DNA from: an uncultured Porphyromonadaceae bacterium
GTDB taxonomy: Bacteria; Bacteroidota; Bacteroidia; Bacteroidales; Muribaculaceae
DNA: 64,000 bases
Assembly (NCBI GenBank): GCA_947177635.1
Contig: CAMWVQ010000005.1
Coordinates: 1-64,000, forward strand
Reading direction: 5' to 3'
The position numbers and the translations under genes were made by a program. Positions 26,006 through 35,419 of this stretch are shown here, piece after piece. How positions within the stretch are numbered: position 1 is the stretch's first letter; every line of letters begins with the position of its first letter. The notes under the pieces were generated by a model, which was not told the origin of the DNA, ran no database searches, and was given only the letters and a program-made list of their open reading frames with translations.

Positions 26006-26029
26006 AATTATGAACCTCAACAAAATGTA

Positions 26030-26608
26030 ATGAAGAAGACAATGATTCTCATTGCCGCCTTCGCCATTTTGTTTACCTCGCTCTCAGCCGCAGTTGACGA
26101 CCGCCGCGTGGCGGCCTACGGCAAGGAGGCTCCCGCAGTCGTTGTCGAGCGCAACGGCGCGCGCCAGGCTCTCGAAGCCTTGCGAGGTAAATGGGTCGTG
26201 CTCTCGTTCTGGTCAACCACCGACCCCGTGTCGCGTCTGACCCAGAACAGAATCGCCTCGATTGTGAAATCAGCCACCGGCGACGACTCCAATGGCAATA
26301 ACGGCAATGACGCTGAAATTGAATTCAAGACTCCTGCCGGAGTCTATTCTCTCGGCAACAAAACCAAAGTAGAAGTATTGTCGGTCAATTTCGACCAATC
26401 AGAGCCTCTGATGAATGAAATCATCAGTCTCGACAACCTTCTTGAGAGCTCGCAGACGAGGGTAAAATCCAAAGAGGAAATCAAACGCCTTTGCGACGCT
26501 TTTGAAATGAACAGCGGCCTGCGGTCATTCATCATCGACCCGGAAGGGAAACTTGTGATGGCCGACCCCGACGAGGAGACCTTACGCAAGCTGCTCGCCT
26601 CCCGCTGA
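26030..26608 (+). CDS. Secreted thioredoxin-like protein lacking the CXXC motif
   Basis: The track start at 25985 falls within the structured leader; the ATG at 26030 opens a signal peptide MKKTMILIAAFAILFTSLSAAV (about 192 residues). The mature part follows a thioredoxin fold: KWVVLSFWSTTDPVSRL at the usual active-site position, a central extended region, and FIIDPEGKLVMADP near the end. The redox Cys pair is replaced (TTDPVS), so disulfide chemistry is unlikely. Only one Cys (in RLCDAF) remains. It lies behind an unusually folded leader and before a strong terminator, so it is a single-gene unit. Confidence 0.72.
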   Translation: MKKTMILIAAFAILFTSLSAAVDDRRVAAYGKEAPAVVVERNGARQALEALRGKWVVLSFWSTTDPVSRLTQNRIASIVKSATGDDSNGNNGNDAEIEFKTPAGVYSLGNKTKVEVLSVNFDQSEPLMNEIISLDNLLESSQTRVKSKEEIKRLCDAFEMNSGLRSFIIDPEGKLVMADPDEETLRKLLASR

Positions 26609-26637
26609 AAACAATGAACATTCATTCCCATCAGAAA

Positions 26638-26681
26638 AACCTGCCCCCAGGCCTTGAGCCGGGCGACAGGTTCTTTTTTTT
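26638..26681 (+). terminator. Rho-independent terminator of the thioredoxin-like gene
   Basis: The stem AACCTG/CAGGTT, with further GC pairing inside, is followed by an uninterrupted T8 run. Confidence 0.8.
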
Positions 26682-26784
26682 GCCCCGCCACATCCCTCAT
26701 CCAGAAACCATTTCCTCCCGGCGGGGTTTATATTAAGAAAGGCGACCGACTCAACCGGGCGCCCTCACAACACAGTCTTACAAC

Positions 26785-28311
26785 ATGAGGGAAGCAGACA
26801 GACAGGAAGACACATCCGGCAACAAGAGCCGCATGAATCCGGATAGGAACCGAATCGGACGGTTCCTCCAGGATTTCCTGTACCCTCCCGTGAAGAGGGA
26901 CGATGTCACAGGTTACGGACAGTCTCTTGCCCAACGCTACCGGGGCATCTCACCTGGAGAGAGGAAACGGCTAACCGACCGCGACCTCGGAGCCGCGCAA
27001 TTGATGGCCGTGGCCATGTTGGCCGGTATTCTCGCCGGGTTGGCCGCGGCATTGCTCAAGTGGGGCATCGCGGTTTTCAGCAAATTCGTGACCGGTTGCT
27101 TCAATGCCGACGGGCCCAACTGGTGGCTGATTCTGCTTCCGGTCGCCGGACTGTTGCTTGTCGGGATATACCAGCGCTACATAATCCACCACCAGATTTC
27201 CCACGGGGATGACCGCCTGCGCAATGATTTCCGTCTCAACCGCTGTTACCTGCGGGTATCGACCACTTACAACCCGATTATCGCTTGTATCCTGACTCTC
27301 GGCTTCGGAGGCTCGGCCGGTTCGGAAGGGCCTGTCGCATACTCGGGGGCAGCAATCGGCAGCAATATCGCCGCGCTGTTCAGAATCTCACCCGCAAAGG
27401 TCAGGATGCTCACCGCGATAGGAGCGGGAGCAGGCATCGCCGGCATCTTCAAGGCCCCTGTCGGCGGTGTGCTGTTCACCATCGAAGTGCTCGGCATCGA
27501 GCTGACCACGGTTGCCGTAGGCGCACTATTCGTGGCCTGTGTCTCCTCTGCCACCGTCGCTTACTATCTCTCGGGATGCACCTCTGACATCCCCTTCAAC
27601 GACGCCACTCCCCTCTCTTTCGAACACTTCCCGCTGCTGATTCTCTTCGGGATAGTCTGCGGGCTATATTCCTCATATTACGCCTCTTCTATGAGAGCCG
27701 TCGCGCGGTGGCTTGGCCGTGTCCGGAATCCTTGGGTGAAAAACATCATTGCCGGACTGTCGGTCGGCATCCTGGTCTTCCTGTTTCCCCCGCTGTACGG
27801 CGAGGGCTATGGACTCGGCGCGCACCTCCTCGACGGACAATGGGACAATCTTCTTACAGGAGGGATACTGAGCGGGAAGGAGATTACACCGGCAATCCTG
27901 CTCATCGGGGCCGCAGGCATTATGGCTGTGAAAGGATTGGCCACGGCCGCGACAAACGACGGTGGCGGTGTCGCCGGAGACTTCGCCCCCACGATCATGA
28001 TCGGCAGTGTGACAGGCTTCTTTTACGCCACCCTGCTCGACAACTATTGCGGCATGTCGCTTCCAGTCTCTGACTATGTCTTCATGGGGATGGCCGGGAT
28101 ACTCGCCGGCGCCGTCAGGGCCCCGCTGATGGCTATGTTCCTCGTAACGGAAATGGCGACCATCGGCTACGGGCAGTTCATGCCAGTAGCGATAGTCGCC
28201 AGTTTATCCTACCTTACGGTATGCGCTGTGAAGTTTATCGGCCGGAAGTGGTCACAAGATTCTCCACACGGCGGTTGTAAAGCTCCTCGCCGAGAAGGTC
28301 CTCAAGGGTGA
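26785..28311 (+). CDS. ClC-family chloride channel/transporter
   Basis: The 508-residue protein has a charged N-terminal 40 residues and then the ClC membrane core. The signature GSEGPVAYSGAAIGSNIA contains the gating Glu; GIAGIFKAPVGGVLFTIEVL and GGGVAGDFAPTIMIGSVTG are the other conserved loops, and GAVRAPLMAMFLVTEM is near the end. There are no C-terminal CBS domains. It may be a channel or a proton-coupled exchanger; the proton-glutamate position was not resolved. The last 77 nt overlap the end of the convergent malQ gene, and the tail PHGGCKAPRREGPQG is probably just antisense of malQ. Confidence 0.9.
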   Translation: MREADRQEDTSGNKSRMNPDRNRIGRFLQDFLYPPVKRDDVTGYGQSLAQRYRGISPGERKRLTDRDLGAAQLMAVAMLAGILAGLAAALLKWGIAVFSKFVTGCFNADGPNWWLILLPVAGLLLVGIYQRYIIHHQISHGDDRLRNDFRLNRCYLRVSTTYNPIIACILTLGFGGSAGSEGPVAYSGAAIGSNIAALFRISPAKVRMLTAIGAGAGIAGIFKAPVGGVLFTIEVLGIELTTVAVGALFVACVSSATVAYYLSGCTSDIPFNDATPLSFEHFPLLILFGIVCGLYSSYYASSMRAVARWLGRVRNPWVKNIIAGLSVGILVFLFPPLYGEGYGLGAHLLDGQWDNLLTGGILSGKEITPAILLIGAAGIMAVKGLATAATNDGGGVAGDFAPTIMIGSVTGFFYATLLDNYCGMSLPVSDYVFMGMAGILAGAVRAPLMAMFLVTEMATIGYGQFMPVAIVASLSYLTVCAVKFIGRKWSQDSPHGGCKAPRREGPQG

Positions 28312-30913
28312 GGTGCATACGGTAGCGCCAGTAATGGGGGTTCTTGGCAGGTTCGTTGATCTGCTCCTTGTAGGGGTTCTCGCGGCGCACTGTGCCATCG
28401 ATAGACAGCCAGTCCTGAAGCGGGAGGATGCAGAGCATCGCGGGTGAGTTGAGATGGCTTTCCACGATTTTCTCACATACCCATGGCTCGGCGAAGAAGG
28501 GGGCCTCCCCACCTTCGTGGAGGATGTTGTTGTAGAACCGCTGGGTTGCCGCACGGTCTGACTCCCACCACTGACGGATACCCGACATGTCGTGGGTCGA
28601 GGTGGTGCAGACAGTGTAATAGGGATAGTGGGCGGGATTGCCAAACTCCTCGCGGGGATTCTTGGGCATGCGCTGTATGTCGAGTGTCAGAATCTCGAGC
28701 GCGCTCATCACGGCAGGCACGCAGTCGGGAATCATACCGAGGTCTTCGGCGCAGGTGAGCATGTCGGTGGCGTCGATGATGGGGGGAAGTTTCCACATGG
28801 CCTTGCCATACCAGAAGTCGTTGTGACGGTGGTAGTAGAAGTCATTGTAGAGACGGTCGAAACACCAACGCTCGTAATCGGTCAGCGAACGGTAGATATA
28901 GGTGTACTGGGCCGAGATGCGGGGATGATACTTACCCTTCTCATAAGGATCCTCTACAAAGAGCACCTGGTCGATGAGACCCTGGAGGGCGTTGCAGAGA
29001 CGGCTGTTCTTCTCATCGTCAGGCTGTCCGGCGAAGTAGTCGGCTACCTGACGCTGGGTGGCGAACTCCGGACGCAGACGGTAGCGGCCATAACCGGCAT
29101 CAACCAGGAAGCGGTCGCGGGCCTCGTCGGTGTACTCCCCGAAGAAGTCGTTCAGGAAGTAATCCATTATGTAAGGGGTGGTCTGCAGGTCAACATCCAG
29201 CCAGAAGTCGTAGCTGTTGCGCAGCTCATCGGGATGGAACGGGAGAGCGGGATTGAACACACCGAGCAGACCGTGGAGCTGGTTCATCGGTATCTGCCAG
29301 ATGCGGAAGAAGCCGAGGACGTGGTCGATACGGTAGACATCGAAGTATTCAGCCATCTTGCGGAAGCGGGCCTTCCACCAGGCGAACCCGTCGCGGTTCA
29401 TCTCCTCCCAGTTATAGGTCGGGAAGCCCCAGTTCTGACCCAGGATGGAGAAGTCATCCGGCGGCGCGCCGGCCTGGCAGTCGAGGTTGAACAGGCGGGG
29501 AGAAATCCACGCGTCCACACTGTTGCGCGAGATGCCGATGGGGATGTCACCCTTGATTGCCACACCGTGGGCATGGGCGTAATCGCGGACAGCACGCATC
29601 TGCTTGTCGAGATGGTACTGAATCCAGTAGACATAGTTGATGTCGCTCTGGTTTGCCTTGACGAACTCGGCGACAGCGGCCTCGTCATATTCGGCATACT
29701 CACCCCACTTCGAGAAGTCGGCAGAGCCGTTGCGGTCGCGGAGGACACAGAAAGCGGCGTAAGGAGTCAGCCATGAAGCGTTATCCTTGACGAATTTGCG
29801 GAACATAGGCGCCTTGCATGCTTTCTCACCCACTTCGGCGAAAAGCTCGCGGGTGTAAGCGTTCTTGGCATTGTTGACCCTTTCATAATCGACCTCCTCG
29901 AGGGCGTTGAGTTCCTTGGCCAGGTTGTCGTAATAAGCCTGGCGCTCGCCGTCGGCCAGTGTGCCCATCTCCTTTAGACGGAGATACATCGGATGGAGGG
30001 CGAATGTGGAGTTGGCGTTGTAGGGATATGAGTCGGTCCAGGTGTGGGTCATCGTGGTGTCGTTGATGGGGAGCATCTGGATGAACCGCTGGCCGGTCTT
30101 GGCTGCCCAGTCGACAAGCATCTTGATGTCGTAGAATTCACCAACGCCGAAATCCTCCTCAGAGCGGAGCGAGAATACCGGGATGGCGACACCGGCACCA
30201 CGCCAGGGGGTCTTGGGATTGACAAACCTCATCCCTGCCACAGCCAAGCTCTCACCCTTGGTGGCGGGAGCCACGGTCAGGCGGCGGTTGTCACATCCCT
30301 CCCAGCATACCACGTCTGAGTTGTTCTTTTTCAGTATGAGGAACTTGTATTCGAGGTCTTCGGGGAGCTTGTCGAGGGGAAGCGCGCAGCTCCAGGTGGG
30401 GAAGAACGCGTCGCTCATCACTACGGCCTTGGCGGGATCCCAGTTGCCCAGGGCATCGCATCCGCCCGAAACAGCCAGAACCTCGTCGGGAGCCACCATC
30501 GGGGCGTCGCAGCTCAGCAACAGCCCGGCTGCCTCCACCTTTGGAGGGAGAGCACGGCCTTCGCGGCGGCATACGCAATCGGTGAACACAACCGAATAGA
30601 AAGGCTTGTCCCAGGGCTGGTCTTGCCAGCGGTCGAAGATTTCGTAGGACTTCACCCCTTCACCGGCACGGAAAAGGTGGCCGTGGCCCCACTCGTTTTT
30701 CTCATACCCGTTCTCATGCTTCACAAAGTAGGCATATTTGAAATCGGGAGTGTCATCGGGGAGCTCGATCTGGGCTTTCCAGCTCTGCTCGCCGTACAGT
30801 TCAAGCTTGACTGCTTTCGCGTGGTCGCCATTGCCGAGGTGGGGAATGTCAGCCGTCAGATAGATGGCCTCACCCCAGTTTGTGCGGTAGTCGACGTTAA
30901 ATGAAAGAATCAT
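28235..30913 (-). CDS. malQ: 4-alpha-glucanotransferase (amylomaltase, GH77) with two N-terminal starch-binding domains
   Basis: The 892-residue protein starts with two CBM20-like domains (about 1-120 and 130-235) and continues with a GH77 barrel. It has GVAIPVFSLRSEEDFGVGEF, QMLPINDTTMTHTW, GDIPIGISRNSVDAW, the nucleophile region VYRIDHVLGFFRIW, the acid/base CAEDLGMIP, and TSTHDMSG. It transfers alpha-1,4-glucan chains between malto-oligosaccharides inside the cell. The long form with two CBM20 domains is the usual Bacteroidetes and plant DPE2-like type. There is no signal peptide. The ending ENLVTTSGR agrees with family ends, so the ClC overlap is a ClC-side extension. Confidence 0.94.
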   Translation of the reverse strand: MILSFNVDYRTNWGEAIYLTADIPHLGNGDHAKAVKLELYGEQSWKAQIELPDDTPDFKYAYFVKHENGYEKNEWGHGHLFRAGEGVKSYEIFDRWQDQPWDKPFYSVVFTDCVCRREGRALPPKVEAAGLLLSCDAPMVAPDEVLAVSGGCDALGNWDPAKAVVMSDAFFPTWSCALPLDKLPEDLEYKFLILKKNNSDVVCWEGCDNRRLTVAPATKGESLAVAGMRFVNPKTPWRGAGVAIPVFSLRSEEDFGVGEFYDIKMLVDWAAKTGQRFIQMLPINDTTMTHTWTDSYPYNANSTFALHPMYLRLKEMGTLADGERQAYYDNLAKELNALEEVDYERVNNAKNAYTRELFAEVGEKACKAPMFRKFVKDNASWLTPYAAFCVLRDRNGSADFSKWGEYAEYDEAAVAEFVKANQSDINYVYWIQYHLDKQMRAVRDYAHAHGVAIKGDIPIGISRNSVDAWISPRLFNLDCQAGAPPDDFSILGQNWGFPTYNWEEMNRDGFAWWKARFRKMAEYFDVYRIDHVLGFFRIWQIPMNQLHGLLGVFNPALPFHPDELRNSYDFWLDVDLQTTPYIMDYFLNDFFGEYTDEARDRFLVDAGYGRYRLRPEFATQRQVADYFAGQPDDEKNSRLCNALQGLIDQVLFVEDPYEKGKYHPRISAQYTYIYRSLTDYERWCFDRLYNDFYYHRHNDFWYGKAMWKLPPIIDATDMLTCAEDLGMIPDCVPAVMSALEILTLDIQRMPKNPREEFGNPAHYPYYTVCTTSTHDMSGIRQWWESDRAATQRFYNNILHEGGEAPFFAEPWVCEKIVESHLNSPAMLCILPLQDWLSIDGTVRRENPYKEQINEPAKNPHYWRYRMHLTLEDLLGEELYNRRVENLVTTSGR

Positions 30914-30970
30914 AGGTATCGATTATTGGTCGGTATTATGTGAGTAAGATATATTTCAGATTCAGCCTGC

Positions 30971-31867
30971 TCAAAGCAGCTTGATTGATATGTAACGCTT
31001 GGGATTGCGCTTCACATCGATGAGCAGAGAGTCGAGAGAGGCAGAGGCGGCGCTGAGGTTGTCATAAAGCTGACGGTCATGGGTCAGCGCGCCAAGGGTC
31101 GAATTGGGATTGTCGAGTTCAGCGGAGAGGGCCTTGAGGTTCTCCGACACAACCATCATATTGTCGACCAGGGAGTCGACAGGAAGCGTCTTGAGCTGTC
31201 CCGACAGCACCGCCAGGTCGGCGGTTATGGTGTTTACGTTGGTGGTGATGCCCTCAACGTTCCTCACAACCGGAGGGAGCTGGCGGACAGTGCCGTTTAT
31301 CGACCTCATTGTGCCGTCAAGCTGCAATGTGATGTCATCCAGACGGGTGATTGAGGTCTGGAGCGCAGGATTGGCCACAAGCAGGTTGATATTGGTCAGC
31401 AGCGTGTCGATTTTCGGCAACATGGCGTTGAGCTTGGGCATCAGGTCGCCCGACACTCCGTCAAGCATTCCGGCAGCGGTTTCGCCGATGAGCTTGTTGC
31501 CGACGGCGTGGTATTCCTTTGAGTCAGACATATGGAGGGAGACAGTGGATGTGCCGAGAAGGTCCTGCTCGATGACCGCCTTTGTGCCTACAGGCACACG
31601 CAGCTCCTTGTCGAGGCTCAGCTCCACGGCCACATGGCCCGGGTTGTCATATTCATACCTGATTTCCCTAACCTGGCCAACCTTGAGGCCGTTGAGCATC
31701 ACCGGAGCCGAAACCTGCAGCCCGGCGACATTCGTGTAGGAGGCGGTATAGAAATTGGCGGGTTTGAACACATTCACACCCTTGAGAAACTCGATTCCGA
31801 AAAAGAGGACGGCGAGCGCCGCTACGGCACACAGGCCGATTGTCACTTCTTTCTTTACGTTGTTCAT
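30971..31867 (-). CDS. MCE (MlaD-like) family protein
   Basis: The 298-residue protein has an N-terminal membrane anchor (EVTIGLCAVAALAVLFFGIEFLKG) and one MCE domain (about 35-120) with FYTASYTNVAGLQVSAPVMLNGLKVGQV. A long helical C-terminal part follows (LPKIDTLLTNINLLVANPALQ). MCE proteins form rings that move lipids between membranes. The usual partner ATPase and permease genes are not next to it. It lies 74 nt downstream of the amidase gene on the same strand, an arrangement I associate with Bacteroidales genomes. Confidence 0.88.
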   Translation of the reverse strand: MNNVKKEVTIGLCAVAALAVLFFGIEFLKGVNVFKPANFYTASYTNVAGLQVSAPVMLNGLKVGQVREIRYEYDNPGHVAVELSLDKELRVPVGTKAVIEQDLLGTSTVSLHMSDSKEYHAVGNKLIGETAAGMLDGVSGDLMPKLNAMLPKIDTLLTNINLLVANPALQTSITRLDDITLQLDGTMRSINGTVRQLPPVVRNVEGITTNVNTITADLAVLSGQLKTLPVDSLVDNMMVVSENLKALSAELDNPNSTLGALTHDRQLYDNLSAASASLDSLLIDVKRNPKRYISIKLL

Positions 31868-31941
31868 TTCTTTTCTGCTTGTTCGGTTTTAATTCGGAGG
31901 GGCTGACGGCCGGCATACTGCCGGGAGGACGCCTCGCCGGG

Positions 31942-32799
31942 TCAGATTGTGCGGGCCTTCACCTCCCTGTCGAGAAGAGCCGGCCCGTAAGTGTTGAGAT
32001 AACAGATGAAAGCGTTGTATATCGCCTTGGCCATCTGGTCGCACCCCTTGTCTGAGGCAAGGTAAGCCTCGCTGTCGGGGTTGCAGATGAAGTCAAGTTC
32101 GACAAGGACGGCCGGCATCGAGGTCGCCCACAACACCCAGAATCCGGCCTGCCTCACACCCATCTGTTTGCGCGAGGCGGTGACGGAGAGATTGTGATGT
32201 ATCGCGTCGGCCAGCTCAATGCTCTGGTCCATGCGCTTGCTTTGTGTCAGTTCGAAGAGGATGTCTCCTTCAAGTGAGTTCGGGTCGAAACCCGCATAGC
32301 TTTTCTTGTTGTCAGGCTCGAAATCCATAGCCGCGTTCTCACGTTTGGCCACAGCCAGGTTCTCGGCTGTCTTGTGGAGACCAAGGGTGTAGACCTGGCA
32401 TCCGGCTATCGTCTTGCGCCGTTTGTTTGACTTCGCCACGGAGTTGACATGAATCGAGACAAAGAGATCGCTGTGAGCCTGGTTGGCGATGTCGGCGCGC
32501 CCCTGGAGCGTGACGAAATAATCCCCGTCACGGGTCATCACCACATCGGCATAGTCCGAAAGGTGCTTCTCCACAAGCTTCTGCACCCTTGAGGCGACTC
32601 TCAGCACTATGGTCTTCTCATTGGTCTTCGCCCCGATGCAGCCGAAGTCTTTCCCTCCATGGCCGGGATCGAGACACAACGTGAATTTCTTTTCTCCTGA
32701 CGCGCCGGAATACCTGGCGGACAACACCACGGGCGACAGCACCCCGGCAAGGGTGACCGCCGCGACCATAAGGAGCCGTTTAAACAGGTTTACTTTCAT
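31942..32799 (-). CDS. N-acetylmuramoyl-L-alanine amidase (Amidase_3)
   Basis: The track start at 32811 is a TTG; the ATG at 32799 opens a signal peptide MKVNLFKRLLMVAAVTLAGVLSPVVLSA (about 285 residues). The catalytic zinc motifs are present: LCLDPGHGGKDFGCIG, the Glu in KTNEKTIVLRVA, and FVSIHVNSV. Near the end, PAVLVELDFICNPDSEAYL supplies the second Glu. It cleaves the amide between muramic acid and the peptide in the periplasm, usually during cell separation. A TAATTTTG box lies about 20 nt upstream. Confidence 0.92.
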   Translation of the reverse strand: MKVNLFKRLLMVAAVTLAGVLSPVVLSARYSGASGEKKFTLCLDPGHGGKDFGCIGAKTNEKTIVLRVASRVQKLVEKHLSDYADVVMTRDGDYFVTLQGRADIANQAHSDLFVSIHVNSVAKSNKRRKTIAGCQVYTLGLHKTAENLAVAKRENAAMDFEPDNKKSYAGFDPNSLEGDILFELTQSKRMDQSIELADAIHHNLSVTASRKQMGVRQAGFWVLWATSMPAVLVELDFICNPDSEAYLASDKGCDQMAKAIYNAFICYLNTYGPALLDREVKARTI

Positions 32800-32819
32800 C
32801 GTCGGAGACAATTATGCTA

Positions 32820-32827
32820 CAAAATTA
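32820..32827 (-). promoter_or_regulatory. -7 box for the amidase/MCE genes
   Basis: The minus strand reads TAATTTTG about 20 nt before the amidase start. No TTTG is seen at the expected -33 position. Confidence 0.45.
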
Positions 32828-32941
32828 ACAAATTCAAACAAGATATCCCACCTCACCACGAAAAAAAGAGCCATCCATCACAACTTTTTTTCACATAAGG
32901 CCATCTATCACCTTACAGCGGTTTGCATCGTAGGCAAGGAA

Positions 32942-35419
32942 TCACTGCGGGTCTACGTCGTAATAAAGCGTCGCCTGCCTCATCGCCGGGTCGGAATGCA
33001 GGTCGAGGTAGGTCTGGCGCAGCAGCTCCTTTATCTTCGAGATGGACGCGTTCACCTCGATTTTCAACATTATCCGCCTGATATACAGGTTCTGCACACG
33101 GGCCACCGCCGGTTCGTCAGGCCCGAAGACACGTCCCCCGAGGAGCTGCCTCAGCCGCCCCGCGTAACTGTCGGCCAGACGCGCCACCACCGCCCGGTCA
33201 CGGTGCTTGATATAGACATATATCAGCCTGACGAATGGCGGGTAGAAATGTTTGCGCCGCTGCTCGACTTCATCATTGTAGAATCCCTCGTAGTCGTGGG
33301 ACGCCACGTAGCCGAGTATCGGGTGGGATGGCTCATAGGTCTGCACCACCACACGTCCCCGGCTTCCGTCGCCGCGCCCGGCCCGTCCAGAGACCTGTTC
33401 AAGCATGTTGAAGCCGCGCTCACCCGACCTGAAGTCGGGATAGTTTATCACGGCGTCGGCATTCAGCACCCCGACCACCTCGACATCCTTGAAATCAAGC
33501 CCCTTGGTAACCATCTGGGTGCCGACAAGCACATTGGCTTTCCCCTCGGAGAAGGCCTCGATTATCTGCTCGTGGGAATGCTTGTTGCGGGTGGAATCGA
33601 GATCCATCCTGAGCATCGTGACCCCAGGTAGCAACGCGGCCAGCTCATCCTCCACTCGCTCGGTGCCATACCCTATCTCCTCGATGGCAGGTTCCTTGCA
33701 TTGCGGACAGACCTGGGGTATGGGATAGACAGCCCCGCAGTAATGACACTGCAGCTGCCGCAACGCGCGGTGGTAGGTCAGCGACACGTCGCAATGCTCA
33801 CACCTGGGCACCCACGCGCACTGGCGGCATCTCACCATCGGCGCGTACCCCCTCCGGTTCTGGAAAAATATCACCTGCTTCCCCCCGGAGACCGCCTCTT
33901 TTGCGCGCCTCACTGTCGCGCGGGCGAATGCCCCCTCAAGTTCCTTGGCTTCACGCGCCCGGCGCATGTCAACCACCTCCATCTCCGGGAGGGCCACATC
34001 GCCGTAACGCTTGTCGAGCGTGACAAGACCGAACTTGCCCTGCCGCGCCTTGTAATATGTCTCCACCGAGGGGGTGGCGGAGCCAAGCAATGTCTTCGCC
34101 CCGTGGAACCGGGCAAGCACCATCGCGACATCGCGGGCGTTGTAGCGTGGCGCGGGGTCAAACTGCTTGTATGAACTCTCATGCTCCTCATCCACTATCA
34201 CCAGTCCGAGCCTGGCGAACGGCAGGAACACCGACGACCTTGCCCCGAGAACAAGCAGCGGCTCATGGCTGGCGAGCAGTTTCTTCCAGATGTCGACCCG
34301 TTCGTTGTCTGAGAACTTTGAATGGTAGACCACGACTTTCTCGCCGAACACCTCCTGGAGGCGGCGGGTAAGCTGGGCAGTCAGCGCGATTTCCGGCACA
34401 AGGTACAGCACCTGGTCGCCACGCCTCAACAGATGGTTGACAAGATGTATGTAGATTTCGGTCTTCCCGGAGGAGGTGATGCCGTGAAGGAGGTTGACAT
34501 CCTTCTCTTTCCAGAGCAGATGGAGTTTTTCCAACGCCTCCTGCTGAGGTTCGGACAGCACGGGCAGTTTTTTCAACGGGCGGCCGTCGTAGCGGAACCG
34601 ATTGATTTCAATCGTGTATTGCTCCACAATCCCCTTCTTGACCATCGAGGAGAGTATGGCCGCGCTGACACCGGCCCTCTCCAGCAGCCTGTCTTTCGGT
34701 ATGTCGGCCGCGGCAGACTCCTGGGTCCCCCCCTGCGCCACCTGGCGTGACAGGTCGAGGAGCGCAAGCAGCAGTGTCTCCTGCTTCCTGGCCGAACCGA
34801 CACGCGCGAACGCCTCCCCCTCTGCCAGCCCCGGGGCAAGCCTCACACAGGTCTGTTTCTTGGTGACATATCTCTCCACCAGCTTTTCAGCCACTATCAG
34901 CACGCCACGCGCTACCAGGCGGTTGACCGAGGCCGCTGTGCCGCGCCGGTCAAGCTTTTTCACGATTTCCGAGATGGAAGTCTGCTCCAGATGCTCCACC
35001 AGCTGGTAAATCTCATTTTCCAGGTCATTTTTGAGAGGGAAGGCTGAGAAATCAAAATCGGGATTTACCTCCACGAATGTCTCGCTCTCTATCTTGAGTC
35101 CTGAGGGGACAGCCGCCCGGTAGACATCACCCGAGGAGCATAGGTAGTAGTCGGCCACCCACTCCCAGAGTTTCAGCTGCGGATTCCTGACAATGGGGGA
35201 ATCGTCAATGACCATCGCCACATCCTTGATTTCATATCCTGAGGGGGCCGACATCGGCAACCCGACAACTATCCCCGTGTAAAACTTCTTCCTGCCGAAA
35301 GGCACAATCACCCGGAACCCCACCCCGATCGGGAGGGTTCGCATTTCGGGAGGTATCCGGTAAGTGAATGTGGCCTGCAACGGCAACGGCAAAACCACCT
35401 CTACAAATTCACTGGCCAT
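32942..35419 (-). CDS. priA: Primosomal protein N' (PriA helicase)
   Basis: The 825-residue protein has the N-terminal DNA-binding domain (VVLPLPLQATFTYRIP). A helicase core contains Walker A GITSSGKTEIY, Walker B region IVDEEHESSYKQ, GSATPSVE, and QVSGRAGR. A zinc-binding insert has eight cysteines in CRQC..CEHC..CHYC..CPQC order. It restarts collapsed replication forks by loading the replicative helicase. Its start overlaps the end of the upstream MBL-fold gene by 11 nt, so the two are likely translated from one mRNA. Confidence 0.96.
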   Translation of the reverse strand: MASEFVEVVLPLPLQATFTYRIPPEMRTLPIGVGFRVIVPFGRKKFYTGIVVGLPMSAPSGYEIKDVAMVIDDSPIVRNPQLKLWEWVADYYLCSSGDVYRAAVPSGLKIESETFVEVNPDFDFSAFPLKNDLENEIYQLVEHLEQTSISEIVKKLDRRGTAASVNRLVARGVLIVAEKLVERYVTKKQTCVRLAPGLAEGEAFARVGSARKQETLLLALLDLSRQVAQGGTQESAAADIPKDRLLERAGVSAAILSSMVKKGIVEQYTIEINRFRYDGRPLKKLPVLSEPQQEALEKLHLLWKEKDVNLLHGITSSGKTEIYIHLVNHLLRRGDQVLYLVPEIALTAQLTRRLQEVFGEKVVVYHSKFSDNERVDIWKKLLASHEPLLVLGARSSVFLPFARLGLVIVDEEHESSYKQFDPAPRYNARDVAMVLARFHGAKTLLGSATPSVETYYKARQGKFGLVTLDKRYGDVALPEMEVVDMRRAREAKELEGAFARATVRRAKEAVSGGKQVIFFQNRRGYAPMVRCRQCAWVPRCEHCDVSLTYHRALRQLQCHYCGAVYPIPQVCPQCKEPAIEEIGYGTERVEDELAALLPGVTMLRMDLDSTRNKHSHEQIIEAFSEGKANVLVGTQMVTKGLDFKDVEVVGVLNADAVINYPDFRSGERGFNMLEQVSGRAGRGDGSRGRVVVQTYEPSHPILGYVASHDYEGFYNDEVEQRRKHFYPPFVRLIYVYIKHRDRAVVARLADSYAGRLRQLLGGRVFGPDEPAVARVQNLYIRRIMLKIEVNASISKIKELLRQTYLDLHSDPAMRQATLYYDVDPQ

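Noticed and set aside
28592-29776. 394-codon plus-strand ORF
   Set aside because: It is antisense to the well-conserved malQ gene and arises from its codon usage; it has no signal, domain or promoter.
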